Positions 34,596 through 43,093 are shown, numbered from the stretch's first letter. The stretch is 44,346 bases of DNA from Bacteroidales bacterium (GCA_021740905.1 JAIOYV010000057.1:1-44346), one strand, 5' to 3'. The notes: a model not told the origin generated them from the letters alone. Made by a program: numbers and translations.

Positions 34596-36050
34596 CTATT
34601 TTACTGCCTTCAACACCTCAACCAATAGATCCCAGAACTTTTGAACAGTGCCAATGTGGATTTTTTCGTCAGGAGAGTGAACGTTGCGCAGGGTCGGGCC
34701 AAACGATATCATGTCCATGCCGGGGTATTTTTCGAGGAATAGGCCACATTCCAAGCCAGCGTGGATGGAACGCACCACGGGCACTTTTCCAAACAGTTTG
34801 GTGTAGGTGTCGCGGGACAGTTTCATGATATCAGAATTGGGGTTTGGTGTCCAGCCCGGGTAGCCCGACGACTGTTTCACTTTGGCCCCTGCCATGTTAA
34901 ACACCGAAGAAACCATATTGGCTACGTAATATTTGCCCGAATCAATGTCGCTGCGTTGGCTGGTGGTGACTTCAATAAAATTCTTCCCTTTGAATTTCAC
35001 CGAAGCAAGATTGGTCGAAGTTTCTACCATGCCCGGCATCTTCGCGCTCATGTTGATTACCCCGTGTGGACAGGCATAAAGTGCACCCAATAAATTCCGG
35101 GTTGTCTTTTTGTCGATCACAAATTTGGGCAATTCGGCTTTTTCTATGGTAATGCTCAGATCGGGTTCGGTAATGCTTAACTCGAATTTAATCTTCTCCG
35201 CAAATTCGTTGACATATTCCTCTATTTCTTCCTTGCGTTTTGGTGCGGTTACGATTGTAGCAAAAGCTTCTCGGGGAATGGCATTGCGTAGGTTTCCTCC
35301 ATCGAAATCGCTCAAGCGGATTTTATACAGGAACAGGGCATCTGATAAAAGCCTGGTCATTATTTTGTTTGAATTTCCCAGCCCTTTGTCGATTTCATCA
35401 CCCGAGTGACCTCCTTTTAATCCGGTCACACTTATTTTGAAGGCAACGGACTTATTGGGAAACTTTTCTTTTTTGTACTTGAACTTTGCCACCGTGTCGA
35501 TGCCCCCGGCGCAGCCAATAAACAGTTCACCTTCGTCTTCCGAATCAAGATTGATTAGTGTATTCCCGGTCAAGAATCCGGGTTGTAGCGCAAAGGCTCC
35601 GGAAAGTCCGGTTTCTTCATCTACCGTGAATAGGCACTCGATGGGGCCGTGTACCAAATCCTTGGCTGAGAGGATCGCCATTTGGGCTGCAATGCCAATC
35701 CCGTCGTCTGCTCCAAGGGTGGTGCCTTCGGCAGTTACCCATTCGCCATCAACATGTGCTTTGATGGGGTCATTCTCGAAATCGTGCTCGACATACGAAT
35801 TTTTTTCACATACCATGTCGGTATGGCTTTGCAGGATGATGGTTTTTACTTTTTCCTTGCCAGGGGTGGCTGGTTTTGAGATAAGCACATTCCCAATCTC
35901 GTCGCGTTTGGTTTCGAGATTGTGCTTTTTGCCAAACTCCATCAGGAATTCGATAATCTTTTCTTCTTTTTTAGAGGGCCGGGGCACAGCAAGAATATCG
36001 TTGAAATGCGACCACACCACCTTCGGCTCCAAATTCTTAATATCTGACAT
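34596..36050 (-). CDS. pepD: aminoacyl-histidine dipeptidase (peptidase D, M20 family)
   Basis: A cytoplasmic two-zinc peptidase that splits Xaa-His and other dipeptides. 484 residues, normal for PepD. Metal-site landmarks: 'LQSHTDMVCEK' (H76, D78), LGADDGIG (D115), catalytic/metal pair E145-E146 in FTVDEETGLSGA, D174 region 'NLDSEDEGELFIGCAGG', and a late His in SFGPTLRNVHSPDEKIH. The lid domain (about 185-385) includes 'ISVTGLKGGHSGDEIDKG'. There is no signal peptide. The gene has its own start region with 480 bases of unassigned DNA upstream. Confidence 0.95.
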   Translation of the reverse strand: MSDIKNLEPKVVWSHFNDILAVPRPSKKEEKIIEFLMEFGKKHNLETKRDEIGNVLISKPATPGKEKVKTIILQSHTDMVCEKNSYVEHDFENDPIKAHVDGEWVTAEGTTLGADDGIGIAAQMAILSAKDLVHGPIECLFTVDEETGLSGAFALQPGFLTGNTLINLDSEDEGELFIGCAGGIDTVAKFKYKKEKFPNKSVAFKISVTGLKGGHSGDEIDKGLGNSNKIMTRLLSDALFLYKIRLSDFDGGNLRNAIPREAFATIVTAPKRKEEIEEYVNEFAEKIKFELSITEPDLSITIEKAELPKFVIDKKTTRNLLGALYACPHGVINMSAKMPGMVETSTNLASVKFKGKNFIEVTTSQRSDIDSGKYYVANMVSSVFNMAGAKVKQSSGYPGWTPNPNSDIMKLSRDTYTKLFGKVPVVRSIHAGLECGLFLEKYPGMDMISFGPTLRNVHSPDEKIHIGTVQKFWDLLVEVLKAVK

Positions 36051-36531
36051 AACAGTAAATTTTAGGTATTTATTTATTCAGCAAAAAACAAAAAAAGTGG
36101 GAAGAAACAAAATGAAGGGAGTGGAATGTTGACCCCAATATCTTACTTGAAAAAAGGTAGAAATATCAATTTAGGATTTATTCAGGCTAGATTCGGCGCG
36201 GCTTTTAATCGCACCCCTAATTGATAATCAGGCAAGTGAAGATTAGACATGAATGGATGCTAATGTGGCGACATGATTAATTGCATCTATACTATCCCGG
36301 ACGCCGTCTTGTGGTACCGGTAAACGAGGGTTTTCTGTGTGGCAAATCTCTTGATGAATTTCAAATGCCAGTGCCTACTTACAATCCCCTTCAGATATTT
36401 TCCAAATTGAATTGCCCATAAGCTACGATGTGGCATTGAGATGTAAATCTATTAATACAGCATGTTTTGAATTAAATATGCCAAATATATGAAAATCAGC
36501 AAACCACAATTAGATCCAGTTATCCACTCAC
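36051..36531. other. 481-base intergenic stretch without a supported gene
   Basis: Between the pepD start and the DUF59 gene end. No open frame of good quality and no clear RNA. The base composition in the middle (about 36190-36400) is more GC-rich than its edges, which hints at a decayed gene or a repeat copy, but I could not recognise one. Confidence 0.35.
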
Positions 36532-36849
36532 CTACAAAAAACCCAAATCCAATTTGGCTTCTTCGCTCATCATGTCTTTATCCCAGGTAGGCTCGAAGGT
36601 AAGTTCCAGTTCCACTTTGTTTACTCCTTCGATGGCTTTGACTCGCTCACTGACTTCGGCAGGTAAGCTTTCGGCCACCGGACAGTTGGGCGACGTTAAG
36701 GTCATTACCAATTTTACATTGTTGTCGTCATCCACATTCACTTCGTATATGAGGCCCAGTTCGTAAATATTAACGGGTATCTCAGGGTCAAAGATATCCT
36801 TGAGGGTTTCTATGATTTTATTTTCGAGTTGTAAAAATTCGTTTTCCAT
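36532..36849 (-). CDS. DUF59/MIP18-family Fe-S assembly protein (SufT-like)
   Basis: A small cytoplasmic protein of the MIP18/PaaD/SufT group that helps target or mature iron-sulfur proteins. Start chosen at the ATG 36847-36849 (MENEFLQLENKI), which gives 105 residues; a longer frame would add 24 polar residues unlike the family. The domain is complete: 'IIETLKDIFDPEIPVNIYEL' with GLIYEV following, 'KLVMTLTSPNCPVAESLPAE' with the conserved Cys, and 'VELELTFEPTWDKDMMSEEA'. Position just downstream of sufE on the same strand (137 bases) supports a role in the same pathway. It is probably co-transcribed with sufE. Confidence 0.9.
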   Translation of the reverse strand: MENEFLQLENKIIETLKDIFDPEIPVNIYELGLIYEVNVDDDNNVKLVMTLTSPNCPVAESLPAEVSERVKAIEGVNKVELELTFEPTWDKDMMSEEAKLDLGFL

Positions 36850-36986
36850 TTTAATTTTTTTTCTGTTAGCACTTTGCTTTTGGTATTTGGCTACTGCCGG
36901 ATTTGTCGATTTATTTATCAAATCCCCAAATTACAGAACCAACTTAATTACTTATACACCTTACTTACCTTATTCACCTATATTCC

Positions 36987-37418
36987 CTAATTTCCTTGTT
37001 TCATCTTGGCATCGAAGGCGATTGCATACAATTTCATTTGTTTCATCATGGCCAGCAAGCCATTCGATCGGGTGGGCGAAAGGTTTTGTTTTAGGCCAAT
37101 CTTATCTATAAAATACAAATCAACTTTCATTAAATCCTGTGGTGTTTGGTTCGACATTACCCGGATAAGCAAAGCGATGATTCCTTTCACGATTATGGCA
37201 TCGCTGTCGGCAGTAAAAATTATTTTGCCATCAACCAGTTCGGCATTGAGCCACACCCGAGACTGGCAGCCTTTGATCACATATTCGTCGGTTTTATATT
37301 TTGGGTCGATGTCGGGGATGTCTTTGCTTAACTCGATGAGGTAATTGTATTTGTCCATCCAATCTTCAAAAACCTCAAACTCCTCAATTATAGTATCCTG
37401 TATTTTATTTAGTTCCAT
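36987..37418 (-). CDS. sufE: cysteine desulfurase activator SufE
   Basis: Accepts persulfide sulfur from the SufS desulfurase and hands it to the SufBCD scaffold in Fe-S cluster assembly. 143 residues. The sulfur-accepting C51 lies in the family motif VIKGCQSRVW. 'IIEEFEVFEDWMDKYNYLIE', 'ADSDAIIVKGIIALLIRVMS', 'QTPQDLMKVDLYFIDKIGL' and 'LSPTRSNGLLAMMKQMK' are all in place. The length and the single key Cys are normal. The sufBCDS genes are not in the window. The DUF59 gene follows on the same strand. Confidence 0.95.
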   Translation of the reverse strand: MELNKIQDTIIEEFEVFEDWMDKYNYLIELSKDIPDIDPKYKTDEYVIKGCQSRVWLNAELVDGKIIFTADSDAIIVKGIIALLIRVMSNQTPQDLMKVDLYFIDKIGLKQNLSPTRSNGLLAMMKQMKLYAIAFDAKMKQGN

Positions 37419-37590
37419 GTTTCAATTTTATGGCAAAGTAACAAATTAATGTCGAATTTGTTGATTTGTTTCCAAGTTTGAGCTTTGGACAAAACCTACG
37501 ATATTACCATCACTGCAAGGTTAAACATGGTTCTTGTTAAATTGGACAAGAAATATCATGTTTATCTTGGTCATTTAATTGTACACATAA

Positions 37591-37740
37591 GCTGTCGTAC
37601 CTACGGCACTTTACACTACTGGATACCAATCTTCTACTACCATACTGTCATCCCTACGGGATTTGAATAGCTCCGGTAGGAGCGGAAGTATGGTAGGAGA
37701 TTTATGAGCACCACACTTAAAGCCCCGAAGGTGGCGACAC
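37591..37740. repeat. REP/BIME-like hairpin cluster B
   Basis: Core pair at 37637-37696: CTACCATACTGTC + stem ATCCC-TAC-GGGAT, then 10 bases on an inverted unit with stem GCTCC-GGTA-GGAGC and tail GGAAGTATGGTAG. Flanking weaker halves: GTCGTA-CC-TACGGC near 37593-37606 and CCCCGAAGG...GGCGACA near 37723-37738. It lies in the 537-base divergent gap between sufE and radA; no gene or RNA was seen in the rest of that gap. Confidence 0.75.
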
Positions 37741-37955
37741 TAAATTTTATGAAAATGCAATGCTCTTTTCCAGAATATGTTCAATTGAATCATACATAAA
37801 TTAAATATCTTTATTTATTGGAAGTGGATTATCTGGTGCACCTTTTCGCTTATTAGGTAATAGGGCTATCGATTTTTTAATACTTTTATACTGAAGAAAA
37901 GATGAGTGGTAGTTTATCAATTTACTCTCGGATTTAACTGATAAATACAATATAG

Positions 37956-39329
37956 ATGGTGAAACAAAAAACAGCCTGGTTTTGTCAGGAGTGCGGGATG
38001 GAGTCGCCCAAATGGGTGGGTAAATGCCCATCGTGCGACCAATGGAACAGCATGATTGAAGAACCTGTGGTGAAGGCATCGAAAAGCGAGGCCGTGAAAT
38101 ATACCGGTAGCAAGGCAAAACCACTTAGGTTGAGCGAAATATCGTTGGAGGACACACCCCGAATCGACCTACGCAGCGTAGAGCTGAACCGTGTGCTGGG
38201 CGGTGGTCTTGTGCCCGGCTCGCTGGTTTTGTTGGGAGGCGAACCTGGCATTGGAAAATCGACCCTTGTGCTGCAATTGTCGCTCCGGCTGAAAGGCCGT
38301 AAAATCCTATATGTGTCGGGCGAAGAAAGCGTTCAGCAAATAAAACTGCGGGCCGAGCGTGTGGGGGCAAAAAACGACGAATGTCTGTTGTTGAGCGAAA
38401 CCCAGCTCGAGAGCATACTCGCACACGCCGAAAGCATCAAACCTGAATTTGTGGTGATTGATTCCATCCAGACTATTTCGACTAGCCGGGTCGAATCGTC
38501 GCCCGGAAGTGTTACCCAGGTGCGCGAGTGCACCGCCGAGATCCTGCGTTTTGCCAAACAACGCAATGTGCCTTTCTTTATCATCGGACACATTACCAAA
38601 GAAGGAAGCTTGGCCGGACCAAAAGTGTTAGAGCATATTGTAGATACAGTATTGCAGTTCGAGGGCGACTCTAATCATTATTATCGGATTATCAGGTCTA
38701 TCAAAAACCGTTTTGGTTCCACTTCCGAAATTGGCATTTTCGAGATGCAGAACACCGGCCTGCGCGAAGTGAGCAACCCCTCCGAATTGTTGATCAGTCA
38801 GCATAAAGAGCCTATAAGCGGCACTGCGGTGGCAGCTACAATCGAAGGCAACCGACCCTTGTTGATCGAAGTGCAGGCACTGGTGAGCACGGCAGTGTAC
38901 GGGACGCCTCAACGCTCTGCCATTGGTTTCGACAATCGCCGTCTGAACATGTTGCTGGCTGTGCTCGAAAAACGGGCAGGTTTCCGCCTCTCGCAAAAAG
39001 ATGTGTTCCTGAACCTGGCAGGGGGCGTTAAGGTGAGCGACCCAGCCATGGATTTGGCCGTTATGTTTGCCATCCTCTCCTCCGATCTCGACATCCCCAT
39101 CAACAAAGAGGCTTGCTTTGCCGGCGAAGTGGGATTGACAGGCGAAATCCGCCCCGTAAACCGGATAGAACAGCGTATTGGAGAGGCTGGAAAACTGGGG
39201 TTCAAAAAGATATTCGTGTCAGAAAACAACCAGAAAAACCTGGAACAACCGAAAACGAAAATTGAAATATTCCAGGCCGGAAAAATAGAAGAGGTGTTCA
39301 GGAATTTGTTTCAGGGGGCAAATAAATGA
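37956..39329 (+). CDS. radA: DNA repair protein RadA
   Basis: A RecA-like ATPase that drives branch migration during recombination repair. 457 residues, full length. N-terminal zinc finger C10-x2-C13...C24-x2-C27 (FCQECGMESPKWVGKCPSC). Walker A GGEPGIGKST at 94-103, Walker B in 'KPEFVVIDSIQTI', the RadA-specific KNRFG motif in 'IRSIKNRFGSTSEIG', and a Lon-protease-like C-terminal domain (about 290-450, 'PISGTAVAATIEGNRPLLIE', then 'VKVSDPAMDLAVMFAILSS') without protease residues. It starts at the ATG 37956 and appears monocistronic. Confidence 0.97.
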   Translation: MVKQKTAWFCQECGMESPKWVGKCPSCDQWNSMIEEPVVKASKSEAVKYTGSKAKPLRLSEISLEDTPRIDLRSVELNRVLGGGLVPGSLVLLGGEPGIGKSTLVLQLSLRLKGRKILYVSGEESVQQIKLRAERVGAKNDECLLLSETQLESILAHAESIKPEFVVIDSIQTISTSRVESSPGSVTQVRECTAEILRFAKQRNVPFFIIGHITKEGSLAGPKVLEHIVDTVLQFEGDSNHYYRIIRSIKNRFGSTSEIGIFEMQNTGLREVSNPSELLISQHKEPISGTAVAATIEGNRPLLIEVQALVSTAVYGTPQRSAIGFDNRRLNMLLAVLEKRAGFRLSQKDVFLNLAGGVKVSDPAMDLAVMFAILSSDLDIPINKEACFAGEVGLTGEIRPVNRIEQRIGEAGKLGFKKIFVSENNQKNLEQPKTKIEIFQAGKIEEVFRNLFQGANK

Positions 39330-39509
39330 TTATTGATAAATGATTAATTTGGAGTATGTAATCATATCCTGTGTACCTTAATCCACCCCCTTATTTCCCG
39401 CCGGCCCCGTCTGCATCGGGATGGACGGGGGGGCATCCTTCCAAATACTTCCATCAGGAGAAATAGTACTTCTCAAAGTGGAAATAATGTAGGTAATTTT
39501 TCAACGGAG

Positions 39510-39740
39510 CTATTGTACTATTTCAACAACAAAAAAGCTATAATAAGTCAAGGCTATAGTAAGTAGTCCTGCAATAAACCTTACGATCCTTACTCCCTTC
39601 TTTCCGAAAAGCCTGACTTGATTGTTGTATTTGTGCTTATTAAAGAAAAACTCCCAGTTAAAGATGCTCTGAAGGATCAAGAATAATCCGAAAATGAAGA
39701 AAAGACCAGCTTTAAATAGTTGAATGTTTTCTATTATCAT
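39510..39740 (-). CDS. small two-helix membrane protein, Imm17-like
   Basis: 76 residues from the ATG 39738-39740; a further seven basic residues would come from an upstream start. Two membrane helices: about 8-25 (LFKAGLFFIFGLFLILQSI) and about 54-72 (VRFIAGLLTIALTYYSFF). Between them lies 'FNWEFFFNKHKYNNQVRLFG' followed by KKGVRI. The pattern (helix, NWdfff..., vr.fGrkGaRi, helix) resembles the immunity protein 17 family, two-helix proteins predicted to protect against polymorphic toxins. The match is from memory and no toxin gene is adjacent, so it would be an orphan. The flanks are repeat-poor intergenic DNA. Confidence 0.6.
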   Translation of the reverse strand: MIIENIQLFKAGLFFIFGLFLILQSIFNWEFFFNKHKYNNQVRLFGKKGVRIVRFIAGLLTIALTYYSFFVVEIVQ

Positions 39741-39921
39741 GGTTCTCTTTTTTCTCTGCAAAGATGGGTGATTTTAAATTATCAGTAGATCCATTAATAA
39801 AGTTTCTCATTCAATATTCTGTATTTGATATTCATCATTCATCATTCAACATTTTCAAATCCTAAAAATCAGATTATTTCCATTAATTTAATAATGGGCT
39901 TCAAAATAAATTTAAAAGAAT

Positions 39922-39929
39922 TACATTTG
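39922..39929 (+). promoter_or_regulatory. candidate -7 box of the TPR gene
   Basis: TACATTTG matches TAnnTTTG exactly, 33 bases before the start of the TPR membrane protein. No -33 TTTG at the right distance. Confidence 0.4.
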
Positions 39930-39961
39930 CGCAAAATTTGGAAAAGAATAATTAAGTAAAT

Positions 39962-40645
39962 ATGGCAAAGAAGAAATCGTCTCAAGATGAGAATTTAGTG
40001 GTAGTGCAGGATGCGCTTAGTAAAACCGAACAATATATTGAAGACAACCAGAAAAGCCTGATGATTATTGTGGGGGCGATTATCGCCATTGCAATCCTTT
40101 ACCTGGCCTACACCAAGCTTTATGTGGCCCCAAAAGAACAAGCTGCTCTGGCTGCCAGTTTCAGGGCAGAGAAATATTTCGACATCGACTCGTTCCGCTT
40201 GGCATTGAATGGCGACGGTGGAAGTGCCGAAGGTTTCCTCTCGATTATTGATGATTATGGAATGACAAAAACCGGCAACCTGGCAAATTACTATGCCGGA
40301 ATATGCTACCTTCAGTTAGGCGAATTCGATACTGCTATTGAATACCTGAAAGCTTTCGATTCGAACGACAGGGTGGTAAGCGCGATGGCCTTGGGCGCTT
40401 TGGGAGATGCCTATTCCGAGTTGGATGATAACGACGAAGCCGTCTCCTATTACGTCAAAGCTGGCAACACCGACAATGATTTTACGGCTCCTATGTATCT
40501 GATGAAAGCCGGGCTGATCTATGAGAATCAAGGGAAATATGCCGATGCACTCAAACTCTATGAAAAAATCAAAACGGATTATAGCCAATCTACCGAAGGG
40601 CGCTATATCGACAAATACATTCAGCGCGCAAACCTGAACATGTAG
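39962..40645 (+). CDS. membrane-anchored tetratricopeptide-repeat protein
   Basis: 227 residues: a basic N-terminus (MAKKKSS), one membrane helix at about 33-51 (LMIIVGAIIAIAILYLAYTKL), then a periplasmic TPR domain from about residue 60. TPR-like helices: 'GNLANYYAGICYLQLGEFDT', 'AIEYLKAFDSND', 'VSAMALGALGDAYSELDDND' with EAVSYYVKA, and 'APMYLMKAGLIYENQGKYAD' with ALKLYEKI. The layout resembles the YfgM/ancillary SecYEG-associated TPR proteins and is common in Bacteroidota; the partner is unknown. The gene is followed by a strong terminator (40668-40699), so it is not part of one transcript with ribH. Confidence 0.88.
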   Translation: MAKKKSSQDENLVVVQDALSKTEQYIEDNQKSLMIIVGAIIAIAILYLAYTKLYVAPKEQAALAASFRAEKYFDIDSFRLALNGDGGSAEGFLSIIDDYGMTKTGNLANYYAGICYLQLGEFDTAIEYLKAFDSNDRVVSAMALGALGDAYSELDDNDEAVSYYVKAGNTDNDFTAPMYLMKAGLIYENQGKYADALKLYEKIKTDYSQSTEGRYIDKYIQRANLNM

Positions 40646-40667
40646 AAGAAATTATTTTGATATTGGA

Positions 40668-40699
40668 GGCTTTTGCTACTGGCAAGAGCCTTTTTTTTT
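40668..40699 (+). terminator. rho-independent terminator of the TPR gene
   Basis: Nine-base stem GGCTTTTGC (40668-40676) with GCAAGAGCC (40682-40690, one G-U pair), five-base loop, followed at once by nine T residues. It lies 23 bases after the stop codon. Confidence 0.92.
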
Positions 40700-40701
40700 G
40701 C

Positions 40702-40709
40702 TATTTTTG
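40702..40709 (+). promoter_or_regulatory. candidate -7 box of ribH
   Basis: TATTTTTG matches TAnnTTTG, 31 bases before the ribH ATG and immediately after the terminator of the upstream gene; its -33 region would overlap the terminator hairpin. Confidence 0.4.
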
Positions 40710-40740
40710 AAAGCTAATATTGAACTAAACCTAAGAGATT

Positions 40741-41340
40741 ATGTCAACCTTACTTAAGAATCTATCGAAATACGATGCTGCTAAAGTTCCTTCGGGCGAG
40801 CACCGGGATTTTGCCATTGTGGTTTCTGAGTGGAACCCCGAAGTGACCAATTCCTTGTTGAAAGGGGCCGTAGAAACGCTTATTAAACATGGGGTTGACG
40901 AATCGGATATTATCGTGAAATATGTTCCGGGTACATTTGAGTTGACTATGGGAGCTAAAATGTTGATCGAAAGCTATAGTGCCGATGCAGTAATCGCCAT
41001 AGGTTGTGTTATCCAGGGCGAGACCCGCCATTTCGATTTTATCTGTCAGGGGGTTTCCCAAGGCCTAACACAGTTGAACATCGAATACGATGTACCCGTC
41101 ATATTTGGAGTGCTTACTACCGAAAATCAGCAACAGGCACTCGACCGTGCCGGAGGAAAGCATGGCAACAAAGGGGTTGAATGTGCCATTGCCGCCTTAA
41201 AGATGGCCGAATTGGCAGAGGAATTTTATGGCGATGATTTTCTCGATGATATGTTTGATGAGGATTACGACGATGACGATTTTGACGACGACGATGATCC
41301 TGTTGAAGACAAGCCAGGCCCAAGACTTTATGTGAAATAG
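40741..41340 (+). CDS. ribH: 6,7-dimethyl-8-ribityllumazine synthase with Asp-rich tail
   Basis: Condenses 5-amino-6-ribitylaminouracil with dihydroxybutanone phosphate, the penultimate step of riboflavin synthesis; forms pentameric or icosahedral shells. Landmarks: '[20 protein letters not shown]' (substrate-binding W/N), '[12 protein letters not shown]', '[18 protein letters not shown]' with catalytic H97, '[20 protein letters not shown]' and '[13 protein letters not shown]'. The catalytic domain is complete by about residue 162. The protein then continues with 37 extra residues, mostly Asp and Glu ([19 protein letters not shown]), ending PRLYVK. This tail is not part of the usual 150-160 residue enzyme. 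No other rib gene is adjacent. Confidence 0.96.
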   Translation: MSTLLKNLSKYDAAKVPSGEHRDFAIVVSEWNPEVTNSLLKGAVETLIKHGVDESDIIVKYVPGTFELTMGAKMLIESYSADAVIAIGCVIQGETRHFDFICQGVSQGLTQLNIEYDVPVIFGVLTTENQQQALDRAGGKHGNKGVECAIAALKMAELAEEFYGDDFLDDMFDEDYDDDDFDDDDDPVEDKPGPRLYVK

Positions 41341-41351
41341 GGTGCTCCATT

Positions 41352-41371
41352 CACCACAATGAATTGTGGTG
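41352..41371 (+). terminator. hairpin after ribH, possible weak terminator
   Basis: CACCACAAT (41352-41360) pairs perfectly with ATTGTGGTG (41363-41371). It lies 11 bases past the ribH stop but only a short T-containing stretch (TTGTCT) follows, so termination strength is uncertain. Confidence 0.45.
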
Positions 41372-41578
41372 TTGTCTCACCCCTAACCTGGATCAACAGG
41401 GTGGATACCTTTCCGATTGTTCAACTCTAACAGTAGCATTTCGGGGAAATAATCTTTCTCGTTGTATGTGGAAGTAGAGACCATTTCAGATTGAGGAAGT
41501 AATTACGAATCTTTTTTTTGAAATAAATCCCTTTGAAAAAGTTGATATAATCTGAAATTTTCTTTCTCCCAATTTTCC

Positions 41579-41586
41579 TATTTTTG
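41579..41586 (+). promoter_or_regulatory. candidate -7 box of fabD
   Basis: TATTTTTG matches TAnnTTTG exactly and lies 22 bases before the chosen fabD ATG. No matching -33 element at normal spacing. Confidence 0.45.
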
Positions 41587-41608
41587 CCCCGAATAAAAAA
41601 ACTTGAAT

Positions 41609-42484
41609 ATGAAAGCTTATGTTTTTCCCGGACAGGGAGCCCAGTTTGTTGGAATGGGCAAAGACTTATATGAGAATTCCACATTGGCCAAAGAGCTCTT
41701 CGAGAAGGCCAACGAAATACTTGGTTTCCGGATTACCGATTTGATGTTCGACGGTACCGAGGACGACCTGAAACAAACCAAGGTGACCCAGCCTGCCATA
41801 TTCCTTCACTCGGTTATCCTGGCCAAAACCCAGGGCGATGATTTCAAACCCGAAATGGTGGCCGGTCATTCGTTGGGCGAGTTTTCGGCTTTGGTAGCCA
41901 ATGGTGCATTGTCGTTCGAAGATGGGCTGGTCTTGGTATCGAAACGGGCAATGGCTATGCAAAAGGCCTGCGAAGCCGAGCCGTCCACCATGGCGGCCAT
42001 CCTGCGCGTGGAGGATGAGGTGGTTGAGCAGGTGTGTAGTGAAATAGAGGAGGTGGTGGTTCCTGCCAACTATAACAGTCCGGGACAAATTGTTATTTCC
42101 GGTTCTTTCAAAGGCATCGATATGGCCATTGAAAAATTGGCTGAGATGGGTCATACTAAAGCCATAAAACTGAATGTAGGTGGTGCTTTCCATTCTCCTT
42201 TGATGGATCCTGCAAAAATTGAGTTAGCCGAAGCCATCAACTCAACACATTTCAATACCCCGATTTGTCCGGTGTATCAGAATGTGAATGCAAAGCCATC
42301 CTCCGATCCTGAAGAAATAAAGCAAAACCTGATTGCCCAGCTAACTTCACCCGTTCGCTGGACTCAAACGGTGATCAATATGATAGCCGATGGTGCAACT
42401 TCATTTACTGAATCGGGGCCTGGTAAGGTTTTGCAGGGTTTGGTTAAAAAGGTCGATCGGCACATGGAGGTAGCCAGTTTGTAA
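41609..42484 (+). CDS. fabD: malonyl-CoA:ACP transacylase
   Basis: Transfers malonyl from CoA to acyl carrier protein to feed fatty-acid elongation. Start at the ATG 41609-41611 (MKAYVFPGQGAQ), the family N-terminus; a TTG two codons earlier is unlikely. 291 residues. 'FPGQGAQFVGMGKDL', Gln in 'KVTQPAIFLHS', catalytic S88 in GHSLG (86-90), R114-type segment 'VSKRAMAMQKA', and catalytic H195 in 'GGAFHSPLM' are all present, with the oxyanion loop QG-x-G at 9-11 and the late 'SGPGKVLQGLVKK'. The gene is single, with a strong terminator after it. Confidence 0.97.
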   Translation: MKAYVFPGQGAQFVGMGKDLYENSTLAKELFEKANEILGFRITDLMFDGTEDDLKQTKVTQPAIFLHSVILAKTQGDDFKPEMVAGHSLGEFSALVANGALSFEDGLVLVSKRAMAMQKACEAEPSTMAAILRVEDEVVEQVCSEIEEVVVPANYNSPGQIVISGSFKGIDMAIEKLAEMGHTKAIKLNVGGAFHSPLMDPAKIELAEAINSTHFNTPICPVYQNVNAKPSSDPEEIKQNLIAQLTSPVRWTQTVINMIADGATSFTESGPGKVLQGLVKKVDRHMEVASL

Positions 42485-42502
42485 TAGGTTCCTGACATAA
42501 TA

Positions 42503-42546
42503 AAACAAAGACGGATATCCAATTTCAGAAATCCGTCTTTGTTTTG
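42503..42546. terminator. terminator after fabD
   Basis: Eleven-base perfect stem CAAAGACGGAT (42506-42516) with ATCCGTCTTTG (42531-42541), 14-base loop, flanked by TTTTG on the right and by AAAA on the left. The flanking T and A runs mean it could serve both the plus-strand fabD and the minus-strand toxin remnant. Confidence 0.85.
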
Positions 42547-42860
42547 TTACGGTAATACGTCTCGCATAATGTCAGGATTTTGTCGGCAATCAAAAACACA
42601 GGCAATTTTTATTAAGTCATTATCAATCCAATAGATAATCTTGTAATTTCCTTCAACAAGTTATCTGTAGTTGAATTTCTTATGAATAAGGGATTCTTCA
42701 ATTGGTCCAATCATGGGATGTTTCTGGAGCAGTTTGGTCTGTGAATTTATTTCTTAAGTTATCCTGATGGCAACTTTACGACCGGCAACATATTTATATA
42801 GTCGTAAATATCTTTAAGTTGATATTTTACCGTATCGGCCCAAAAAACATTTAGGCCCAT
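42547..42860 (-). pseudogene. ParE/RelE-family toxin pseudogene
   Basis: The frame opens at ATG 42858-42860, overlapping the antitoxin's last codons, with 'NVFWADTVKYQLKDIYDYI' (ParE start: F-W-t-d-t-A-x-x-q-L-k-d-I-f-x-y). It then leaves the coding frame: 'YKYVAGRKVAIRIT' continues two bases over, followed by an in-frame stop, 'EINSQTKLLQKHPMIGPIEE', 'SLIHKKFNYR', another stop, and 'LVEGNYKIIYWIDNDLIKIA' with CVFDCRQNP. That last part is the typical ParE/RelE C-terminus (yKiiY.i....I.i..vfd.RqnP). One frameshift and two stops make it inactive. All pieces are in order, so decay is recent. Confidence 0.82.
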
Positions 42861-43093
42861 GAATCAATTTCTTTGTCGAGTTCAATAGTGGAAGTCAGAC
42901 GTCCATTGGCTGCATCCTCTTCAGCTCTATCGATAATCCGTTCCAATTCATCCTGGGACATTGGCTTTAATGCTCTCTCAAAGCTCATTTTTCTTTCCCT
43001 TTTTAGAATAGAATTTAATTTATCAATAAGCGGTTCATCATTCAAACGGAGAAATTCCTGTATGAAGTATATCTTTTTTGCTTGTAAATCCAT
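42851..43093 (-). CDS. antitoxin partner of the decayed ParE toxin
   Basis: A small soluble protein, 80 residues from the ATG 43091-43093 (MDLQAKKIYFIQEFLRL). A GTG at 43174 would add 27 residues with a basic, unstructured look; ATG fits the family better. It is helical and acidic: an N-terminal helix (MDLQAKKIYFIQEFLRLNDE), then 'SILKRERKMSFERALKPMSQ', then 'DELERIIDRAEEDAANGRLT' and a C-terminal 'ELDKEIDSWA'. This resembles antitoxins that precede Bacteroidota ParE/RelE toxins. Its stop overlaps the start of the toxin remnant, the standard operon order. The reading frame is intact although the toxin is broken. Confidence 0.78.
   Translation of the reverse strand: MDLQAKKIYFIQEFLRLNDEPLIDKLNSILKRERKMSFERALKPMSQDELERIIDRAEEDAANGRLTSTIELDKEIDSWA

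Noticed and set aside
37801-38124. A 107-codon minus-strand frame overlapping the start of radA.
   Set aside because: Its first third is the complement of the radA zinc finger; the rest has no family pattern and no good start.
39380-39460. GC-rich words (CCGGCCCCGTC / GGATGGACGGGG) after radA as a terminator.
   Set aside because: Pairing is imperfect and no T run follows; it may be a fragment of a repeat but cannot be supported.
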